NCBI GenBank assembly: GCA_951213105.1
Contig: OX578153.1
Coordinates: 58,348,020 to 58,412,019, forward strand
DNA: 64,000 nt
From: Amaurobius ferox
Lineage: Eukaryota > Arthropoda > Arachnida > Araneae > Amaurobiidae
Direction: 5' to 3'
The translations under genes were made by a program, and so were the position numbers. Shown here piece after piece: positions 55,648-64,000 of this stretch; within the stretch, counting starts at the first letter, position 1; every line of letters starts with the position of its first letter. A model generated the notes under the pieces. That model was given only the letters and a program-made list of their open reading frames with translations, did no database searches and was not told the DNA's origin.

Positions 55648-55968
55648 ACCCATCAGTTAGCGTGATAGGATTGCTCTTGGACGATCCGAGTTCGATTCCC
55701 GTCTTTGCCCAAACTGTTGCCGTGTTCACGCGGAGTACGATCACGTTAAGCATGGGGGTTTCGCAAGTCCTTCCGAGAGGTTGGTGGTAAGGGAATGAGA
55801 GTATAGTCCCTGTGGATGCCTTACCCACTGAGTTCCAGTCTAAACTGGGTGGAATTTCCCGGCTGTCCACTTCCCGGCAATCCACTTCCCGGAATTTCCC
55901 GGCTGTCCCGGCCACAGACACTTTACACCTTTAGGTAGGTCGGATGGTCTGGGTTGAAGAAGAAGAAG
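55648..55968 (+). mobile_element. tRNA-derived SINE, family S (copy S7) with internal expansion
   Basis: B box GAGTTCGATTCCC (55,688-55,700), CCTTCCGAGAGGTTGGTGGT, then the CACTTCCCGG segment amplified into several CCACTTCCCGG/AATTTCCCGGCTGTCC units (55,848-55,915). It ends GGTCTGGGTTGAAGAAGAAG. No clear target duplication. Confidence 0.88.
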
Positions 55969-56876
55969 CGTGTTTCATGAATCCCCAGGAATACAAAAAC
56001 GTAATTAGCGTCAAATCGTTAATGACTAAACACACTTTGACATAACATATACTAATGTACATAAAATATACACAATCGACTATACTAAAACAAAAACTGA
56101 GACCAATAGGTATACTTACCACATTTTATTTTAGTTTTGTCGTTCCAACTCGCGCAGCATGTTAGCGTTTATGATTGCTGCCAGCCATATTGATTCACAA
56201 GTCAGGTATAAGCTATGTGTTTCAGTTTACCAGCACCATGTACCTTGAGATAAGGCATTTAGACTCCTTTATAAAACAAACTCCGTTGTACAAGAAGATC
56301 TAGTCTTCCCCCCCCCCTCCCCCTACTCCCTACAAAAATTTCAATTTTTGACAAATAGATTGACATATATGTAAATGTACTTATTTTTTATTTCAAAGCA
56401 TTTTCCGCGTTTATTTGAAGTTTTTCAGCCTGGTGGAAAACATGAAATTTTTGATGGTTTTCGAACAATCTTCACGCATTTGTGCATGTGTGTTAGTACA
56501 TACATTTGTTACTATAGTATCGGAGAGGTGTGTATACCCAGATTCAGATTTGCGTTTATATCAATTCCCAAAAGTTAAAATCAAAAAATTAAGAGAAGAT
56601 ATATCGAAATAAGTTTGGATCTGCTAACTATAAATAAACAGTGATAAAGAAGAGAGGCAATAAAAATTTTTCAAAAAATCATTTCAAAAACGCACGATTT
56701 CTTTCAAAAATTCAATTTCAAGTTCAACTATTAAAAAAAATTCTATACATGAGGAATTAATATCCACATTTTGGACCATTCAGGTGATTTGGTAAGGAAT
56801 GGTGTATATTTATTTTCTGGTTTTTACTTTGTAAATCTCTTGTGGTTGCTTACTCAGGCAAAAAAAGCAATATTTA
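55969..56876. other. Non-coding stretch
   Basis: 10-C tract at 56,308-56,317. No gene or repeat recognised. Confidence 0.5.
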
Positions 56877-57796
56877 ATACTTTCCAACATATTTTAAAAG
56901 TGTTTATGAATTTGTTCATTCTGTCTGTTTGTCTGCCTGTCTGTCTGTGTATCTGTCCGTTCGCACGATAACTGCCGTAAAAATGACTTTATCAAAATGA
57001 AATTTTAGTATGTTGTTGAGACGGTCTGTGGGACTTATGGGAATGTAAATGAATAGTACCACCCAATTAGTTTTGATTGAACAGGGGTTGAAAAAATGAA
57101 ATACATTGAACCCTATGGGACCTAATTTTTCAAACATTTTTTAAGCGAAATTAAATATCCTAGATTGCTTCGAAAATTTTAGGAAATATTCAAAATATCC
57201 CATAAAATTTATAAAAAAATTTCGGCAAAATATGTTAGGTAGTTTTTTTAAATAATTTAAATAATAATTACACCTATTATATATAAAGGGATCACGTGAC
57301 TCATTGCAAAATAAAATGTGGCATCCATTTTATCCGATGTATCAAGATCGTGAATTTTAAGGATCTTTTAAATTTATATTTATTGTTGCACCTGTTCTAA
57401 AAACGCTTTATTTTTGCATATTTTCTGTGCATCTATATTCTGTGCCAATGCAATTACAATATTTTTAATGGATGCCAAATGTAAACAAATGAAGTGATTG
57501 TAAGATGAGTTATATAAGGCTAGCTGAATTTTTTATCACTCCAAATTATTTAGCTCAGGAGTCTGGAATATAAATGATATGAATGTAAAATTCATTGATT
57601 TTACATAGAGAAGCAGATGATTTTATAGCATTGCCTTTTTTATGTTTCCCAGTAAAATAAATTATTGTAGTATTGTGATAATTAAACAAATATCACAACT
57701 GAATGTGTCGCATGTTAAAGGTGTTTAAATAAAATTGCATTTCAGTTGGAAAGTGTTTCATAATCAATGCTTTATGCATGATCGATCTTTCTTGTT
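56877..57796 (+). mobile_element. Family A element, copy A4
   Basis: Decayed 5' hairpin (AATACTTTCCAACATATT). (CTGT)n-like at 56,921-56,950. CACGATAACTGCCGTAAAAA. The 3' end ATGCATGATCGATCTTTCTT is intact. Interior shortened. Confidence 0.85.
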
Positions 57797-57859
57797 AATA
57801 TATATAAAAGTGTTTTTGATCAAAACATACATATCTCTTTGTGTGAAGGGTAAGGAAAA

Positions 57860-58700
57860 ATTGACCAACATGTAAAAACACAACTAACACAATAAAGCAG
57901 CCTACAGTGCGTGTGCGTGCGTGTGTGTGTGTGTGTGTGTGTGTGTCAGTGAGCCTGTGGAGACGATATCTCACGAACGAATGGAGCGATTCGAATGAAA
58001 TTTGGTACGAAAATTACAATCTACGAATACTGGAAACATATTGTTTTTAAACACAATCAAATGTTTAGAACCCCCCTAAATTTTCGAGTGAAATTTTGAA
58101 AAAATCATCAAAATATCAAAACCTTTAATAAAGTTACGCAAATAGACATTTCTTATGTAATTTTTATTAGAAAACGTTTGTCATAAACTTTAGAACGCTC
58201 ATGAACCGTTCTCGAGATATTGCTCATTTTTCAAAAAAATGTATCAAAACATCCCATAAATTAAAAAAAAGTATTATCTGTTTAGAAACATGTTCACTTT
58301 TCATATGTAATATCATGCGATAAATTGGGTGACATCATTCTCGTGGATATAGCTCGTTCCATTCATAAGAAAAGATACTTTTAATAATACTTTGTATTTG
58401 AACGCCAATAGTCATTTATCTGCTATAAAATTAATTTATTTCTCCACCCATAACCCTTGGCGAGATTTTGACGACGAATATGGCGGAATGTTGCCAACTT
58501 GGCGACTTTTTCAAATATCTGTCAAATTAACAAAAATCTCGCGAAATTAATAAAAATGACGCTAAATCAATGAAAATGAAGACTAACTGACGAAAATTCA
58601 ATATCTTGAAAAGAATATATCTACTATAAGAAAAACCCCTTTTCACTGTACAAGTAGTAAATACATTGCGTTATATGAGGAAAGTCATGTGCTCCCCACA
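57860..58700 (-). mobile_element. Family L element, one end
   Basis: (GT)n at 57,918-57,946, then GATATCTCACGAACGAATGG and the GCCAACTTGGCGAC / CGCTAAATCAATGAAAA block. It ends AAGTCATGTGCTCCCCACAT at about 58,684-58,703, the inverse of the tips at 2,665 and 19,453. An AT-rich loop lies between. No transposase. Confidence 0.65.
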
Positions 58701-58710
58701 TCAGATTTTT

Positions 58711-59816
58711 TAAATTATCACAGTACTACAATAATTTATCATATGTGAAAACTTAGAACTTCATCAAAAAAAGTAATGCAAAAAGTAATGCACTTCATCA
58801 AAATAAGTGGTTTGCTTCTCTTGGAATCTCTTCATGTAGGTGTTGAAGACCCAGACCATCCGACTCGTCCAGAGGACTTAGAGTAACTAGTTGGACGGCC
58901 GGGAAGCTTCATGTAGGTGTGTAATTATTGTTTTAAATTTTATTTAGAAAATTAACTTTATTGACATGACGTCATCAAAATATCAATCTTCTTGCTCTCC
59001 GTGTAAAAGCAGTGAATATTTCATTCACACACTTTCATTCCAGACTCCAGAGCTAAATAATTTTCTGTTAAAAAATTCAGCAATTCTTATACAACTCATC
59101 TTACAATCACCTGTTTACATTCTGCATCCATTAAAATTAGTCTTCGTTGTAGAAATAATCAAAGGTTGATGATCATTTAAATTCAAAAATATTGTAATTG
59201 CGTTGGCACAGAATATAGATGGACAGAAAATACGCAAAAATCAAGCGGATTTAGGACAGTTGCAACACTAAATATAAATTTAAAAGAATTTTTAAAATCA
59301 TGATTTTTGCACTAGGAAAAAAAAGATGAATGCCATATTTTAGTTTTAATTGGTCACGTGATCTCTTCGTATAATATGGGTGTAATTATTATTTTAATTT
59401 TTATTTAAAAAAACTACGGAACATATTTTGCTGAAATTTTTTTATATATATTTTTGGGGATAATCTGAATATTTCCTAAAATTTTCGAAGCAATTTGTGA
59501 ATTATAACTTAAAAAATGTTTTTTTTTAAATATTTAAAAAATTGTTTAAAAATGTTATTTTTTAAAAAATGTTTAAAAAATTAAATCCCATAGGGTTCAA
59601 TATATTTTACTTTTTCAACCTGGGTTCAATCCAAAACTAAATGGGTGATATTATTCATTTAAATTCCCATATGTCCCACAGACTGTCTCAACAACATACT
59701 AAAATTTCATTTCGATGAAATCATTTTTACGGCAGTTACGTGCAAACGGATAGACAGACAGACAGAGAGAATGAACAAAGTCATCAACACTTTTCAATTA
59801 CGTTGGAAACGTGTTG
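58711..59816 (-). mobile_element. Family A element, copy A5 (3' end missing)
   Basis: Minus-strand copy starting inside the 3' third and ending at the 5' terminus (59,816), with a mutated terminal hairpin (AACACGTTT / AAAAGTGTT). Interrupted by the truncated SINE at 58,844. Confidence 0.8.
58830..58920 (-). mobile_element. 5'-truncated SINE, family S (copy S8)
   Basis: Only the 63-base 3' end (58,844-58,906; minus CTTCCCGGCCGTCC through GGTCTGGGTCTTCA), framed by a perfect 14-base target duplication CTTCATGTAGGTGT at 58,830-58,843 and 58,907-58,920. This shows a separate retroposition event that began at the SINE 3' end. Confidence 0.9.
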
Positions 59817-59819
59817 AAA

Positions 59820-60400
59820 ACAGAGTTTGATTATATTAAGAAATTAAATCTTTCACATCCAATGAACAATATTACTGAAATATTTCCAAACTAGTTGCTA
59901 TTTTCGTCTGCGTACAAAAATTTAATTTATACTTCCCCATACCTTTTAACGAAAATGTCCGTTGCCATGCAAAAAGCAATAAATATCGGCAGACTAATCT
60001 CAATTCAGGAGCAATGAAATTGGGAGTGAGTGATAGCTGTCAATCTGTCCTCCTGTAGACATAATTCGCTGAAGATAGGAAGGGAAGTAATGGTAGCTGA
60101 TGGATTTATATTTCCTTAGAGATATATTTTTTTCTTGTAGAAAAATATCTTAGTTTTGTAGAATTGAAAGTAGAAAGTGTCAGTTTCTGCACTTTGCCTA
60201 ATAGTGAGTCCAAGAGGGAACGGTGTGTCAATTTATTTATAGACTTTAAATTCTTGCAATTTTCTGTATCGGATTACAGGTTTCAAAGCGCAATGTTGTT
60301 GTACTTTGAATTTAATCGCATAAAAATTCCATGCACGAACTTATCCAGATCAATTCAGTAAGTAAATACTGACATGAAAGAAGTTGATACAGGAAGAATA
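59820..60400. other. Non-coding stretch
   Basis: Nothing recognised. The 65-codon frame at 60,164-60,361 has no domain. Confidence 0.45.
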
Positions 60401-60403
60401 TAT

Positions 60404-60720
60404 TTCTTATATTATAAAGGAAGATGAGTGTGTGTGTGTGCAGTCTACAGGGTTAAATCTAAGCGTTGTATATCCATGAAATTTGATACACATGTATTTC
60501 AGGACCCAGGAAACTGCAGCCACAGCGTTATTTTTTTAATTTCAAATTAGTTTTTTAGTTATTTTATAGACTCAAATTTCCTTTGCAGTCGCTGAAAAAC
60601 ACTATAAAACGCGCGAAGTAATATGCGACCCGAATTTTATTCGAGGCACGACGGCAAGATCATAGATGAGAGTCAACTTCGCGAAAATTGTAATCAAAGA
60701 CGGCTGGCACTTCGGTAGCA
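60404..60720 (+). mobile_element. Helitron-like 5' terminal region (second)
   Basis: TCTTATATTATAAAGGAAGA followed by GTGTGTGTGTGTG and 'atccatgaaatttgataca', a TC-started terminus of the same general style as 11,079. Downstream is a GC-moderate patch with CpG (AACGCGCGAAG, CGAGGCACGACGG). No Rep/helicase and no 3' end seen. Confidence 0.35.
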
Positions 60721-61572
60721 GGATTTAAGATTCATAAATTTTAAATCCCCAGATTTAAAAATATAGATTTGAATTTTTAAATGTAGATTGTAGCAGATAT
60801 TATAAGCATCCCCTAAATATATTACATCCCTACGATAATATTTTCTGAAGTTAGCAATTAAAATTTTAAACGTCAATAAAATAAAGTTAAGTGATCGTAA
60901 TAAGTCATCGCAATGGACCATCTCGCACTCCAACGGGGATTCCCTGTTCTCCCTCACTGGGTTAGATCCATTTTAAAGAAGGGAATGCCCAGATGATTGT
61001 CTGAAAGAAACACTGATAGCAACTACAAATTATATCCAAATACAATAATTACAAAACATAAAAGTATAAAACATAAAATTCAAGAATATTAATCAGTAAA
61101 CATGTCAAATGCATTAATTCAGGCTTTTTTAAATTGGTGATAGTCAAAATAAATTATCACTCTCAGTACAATTAAGGAAATCAAGAAATTTATAAACAGA
61201 AAATCTCGTAATGTAATTCTATATAATAGTAGTATTATGGAATCATTTTTTTGCCTAGTGTATAGAACTTCAAGCAAGAAAGTAAAATTGGACAATCAAT
61301 AGTATTATTTAAAACGTTATAGTAAAACAAAAAGCAAGCCCATTTCTTCTTTTTTAAGAGACATTATATTAAATCGTTGCTTAAGTCGACTAGTATTTAT
61401 TTATTTATTTATTTATTTTAAAAAGACTGTAAGCCACAGGACATAGTCCCAGTAACAGCGTACATGATAAAAATGCATTAAAAATATACAGATTAAAATA
61501 TAATAACATACATTAAAATACAAACTATTGACAACAACTGATTTTCGTAAACAAATGCGAATGAATAAGTAC
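60721..61572. other. Non-coding stretch with (ATTT)n
   Basis: (ATTT)n at about 61,394-61,419. Otherwise nothing recognised. Confidence 0.5.
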
Positions 61573-62866
61573 AACAAGAAAGATCAATCATGCATAAAGC
61601 ATTGATTATGAAACACTTTCCAACTTCAATGCAATTTTATTTCAACATCTCAAAAATGCGATACATTCCTCGGTAATATTTTTAAAATTATCACAATACT
61701 ACATTAATTTATTATCTTTGAAAACTTCAACTTCATCGAAAAAAAAAATGAACTGCATTCAAACGACGGCATTGAAATATAAATTGCCTGGTTTAAACAT
61801 CTCTAAAATGCGATACATTCCTCGGTAATATTTTTTAAATTATCATAATACTGCAATAATTTGTTATATTTGAAAACTCCGTCTAAAACAACTGAAATTT
61901 ATTCAAATGACGTCATCGAAATATAACACGCCTGACTCTCTTTATAAAGGCAGCATTTCATTCATAAACATTTTTCCATTCATTTCATTCATCACAATAC
62001 TATAATAATTTATTTTATTTAAAAACTTAAAACCATGGAGGTACAAGTAATTAAACTCTATGCTTAAAACTTCATCGACATAATCGTCTGCTTCTCTGTG
62101 TAAAATCATTGAATATTTCATTCATATCAGCTATATTGCAGACTCAATGGGCTAAATAATTTTGCGTTAAAGAAATGCAGCAATTCTTATACAAGTTATT
62201 ATACATATTTTGGTATTTACATTCTCCATAAGTGAAAATTAGGCTTCGTTGTAAAATTTATCAAATTTGGATGACCACTTAAACTCAAATATATTGGAAT
62301 TGCGTTGTTTCAGTATATAGATGTACAGGATTTAAGCAAAAATAAAGCGGTTTTAGGACAGATACAACACTAAATATGAATTAAAAAGAACTTTAAAAAT
62401 CACGATTTTGACACAAGATGGATGCCAGGCTTTATTTTGAAGTGGGTCACGTGATCTCTTCATATAATGGTCAAGTGATATCTTCTTATAAAAGGTGTAA
62501 TTATTATTATAATTTTTATTTATACTGAATATATTTTGCTGAAATTTTTTTTATATATTTTACGGGATAATTTGAATATTTCCTAAAACTTTCGAAGCAA
62601 TTTGTGAATTTTAAATCCGCTTAAAAAATGTTTGAAAAATTATATCCCATAGGGCTTAATGTATTTCATTTTTTCAACCCGGGTTCAATCCAAAACTAAT
62701 GGGGTGATATTATTCATTTATAGTCCCATTGGTCCCACAGATCGTCTGAACAAGATACTAAAATTTTATTTTGATAAAGTCATTTTTACGACAGTTATCG
62801 AGCTAACGAACAAACAGACAGAATGAACAAAGTCATAAGCACTTTTCAACTATGTTGTAAAGTGTT
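61573..62866 (-). mobile_element. Family A element, copy A6 (complete)
   Basis: Minus-strand copy with both terminal hairpins intact: the left end is the inverse of ATGCATGATTGATCTTTCTTG, the right end the inverse of AACACTTTACAACATAGTTG. The inner 'attattatag..tattgtgat' module is repeated three times (61,685, 61,840 and 61,990). 1,294 bases, the longest copy here. It lies 32 bases from repeat B2. Confidence 0.88.
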
Positions 62867-62898
62867 AAAAGTATTATTTTCCTGAAAATTTTCTATTT

Positions 62899-63100
62899 TG
62901 AGATTTTGATACCACTATATGTTTTAAGATCTCCTGAACACGTTTTGTCTATTTCTTGAGGGGTGTCCATCTGTATGTGGTTGATATCTTGGGAACACGA
63001 TTTCTGCCACAAATATTAATGAATTTTCTTGAATATTTACATTCGGCTTTGTTATCGAAAATGTCAGAACTAGATAGAATTTCTTGAAATTCGAATGAAA
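62899..63100 (+). repeat. Dispersed repeat B, copy B2
   Basis: Counterpart of 45,924-46,130 with shared GAGATTTTGAT, CTCCTGAACACGTTTTG, GATTTCTGCCACAAATA and TTCGGCTTTGTTATCGAAA. Confidence 0.75.
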
Positions 63101-64000
63101 ACTTCAAATATTATTCGAAATTTCATATTTGCTTAACATGGCAGCATAAGATAAAATTTGGCATAATTATGCATAAAAAAGTTTATTTGTGGCCCAATAA
63201 ACACAAAACATAGTAGTTTCAATCATTATAGTAAAAAGTAGCTGCGATACAATTTTTGTGTTCATGACTTCATTAGCCCCCTCAGGGAGAGCTCAAGTTG
63301 CCCCCCGGCGTGTGCATTGTCAAACTTAGTGTCAATTAACATATGTTTTCAAGCCCTTTAAAGTAAAGGGAGAAAGGCTATAATTGTAATGATTTGGACC
63401 AACAATAAAAATTTTCCACTTATCTTTGTAAAATTTGCAGAAAAATAAAACTTTACGTAAAATCGTTACGTAAGTTACGTAAAAATGGATTCTGGTGTGA
63501 TAAGATCGTGTAGAGATAAACTCTAGTTAATTTTCATACAATTTATAGCAATATAAGAAAATTTTGCATTTTCTTTAAACCCAACAGCATTTCCAGGACG
63601 TTTAGGGATTCAAATATAGGTTAACCTCAGAACATTTCATTTAACTTGTTTATTATTGAGCTTTGCTAAAACTCAGTTAATCCAGAAAAATCATACTTTT
63701 TATTTGCATAGTAATTTACAGGCATTTAATTGCTCCTTGTAACCCACGTTACCCATCCATTCTTCTATAAATTCCTACTTGAATACCCATGTTATACAGT
63801 TTCGTTGGCTTCACAAGATCATTAGCTTTTTGTCATTAGTGCAGTTTTCCTAACAATAATGCCGGAATAAAGTCTCCTCTGAACCAAAAACAAAAATTAA
63901 AAAAAAAAATGTTTCCAAATCTTCAGTTTCCTGCACCTTTTAGTCTAATTACTTCCTCAATATATCTTCCTTTTTTTGTAACTTGATTAAGGCAAAAATC
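63101..64000. other. Non-coding stretch
   Basis: AT-rich. No gene or known repeat recognised up to the window end. Confidence 0.5.

Noticed and set aside
55053..55790. 245-codon open frame as a repetitive protein gene
   Set aside because: It is the in-phase minisatellite continuing into a tRNA-SINE. The opposite strand is equally open, and there is no start context, signal or domain.

Overview
The window is AT-rich, animal-type repetitive DNA with no intact host protein-coding gene that I can support. The remnants it carries are an I/Jockey-type LINE end with RNase H, a Penelope-like RT fragment, a mariner/Tc1-type transposase tail, a MADF-type exon fragment, several tRNA-derived SINEs and long (AT)n arrays. 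These fit an arthropod, and a spider or other arachnid is my best guess. That is inference from family style, not proven by any marker here. I read the region as intergenic or intronic.

Layout. (1) 1-10,570 and 13,741-25,315 are two direct copies of one segmental duplication. Copy-specific insertions and deletions (a tRNA-like insert at about 50-213, a 0.85 kb insert at 9,530-10,385, and extra foldback DNA at 20,030-21,535 and 22,150-22,870) date the repeats relative to the duplication. The spacer between the copies holds (AT)n arrays, a Helitron-like terminus and the RT fragment. (2) 25,462-27,873 has a 1.5 kb palindrome with an (AT)n centre, followed by a mariner-tipped foldback element. 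(3) 28-36 kb holds scattered repeats, two SINEs with clear target duplications (33,674 and 35,185) and one GC-richer island. (4) 36.3-38.7 kb has a near-perfect 1.17 kb palindrome and a solo relative. (5) 39.5-45.2 kb has the LINE end (its 3' UTR apparently split by two tandem copies of a 1.3 kb repeat), a 5S rRNA-SINE composite inserted in a local tandem duplication, and the transposase tail. (6) 45.3-49.5 kb has diffuse repeats, a nested hairpin MITE and a Harbinger/MADF-like remnant. (7) 49.6-53.7 kb is a dense run of foldback elements separated by (AT)n. (8) 54-64 kb has a 21-bp minisatellite, more SINEs and three more copies of the 1.3 kb repeat.

Most notable items. A retroposed chimera of a well-preserved 5S rRNA and a tRNA-derived SINE (43,547-43,930) is bracketed by a 14-bp target duplication. 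A family of long palindromes at 36.3, 51.4 and 52.5 kb, with a solo relative at 38.0 kb, carries an outward-facing tRNA-like (Pol III A/B-box-like) module near each end; I do not know a described family with this architecture. A 1.3 kb dispersed family (six copies) has conserved hairpins at both termini and forms tandem arrays. A paralogous empty site supports the tRNA-SINE insertion at 35,194. Long inverted repeats can be assembly artefacts, so read support matters for those claims.
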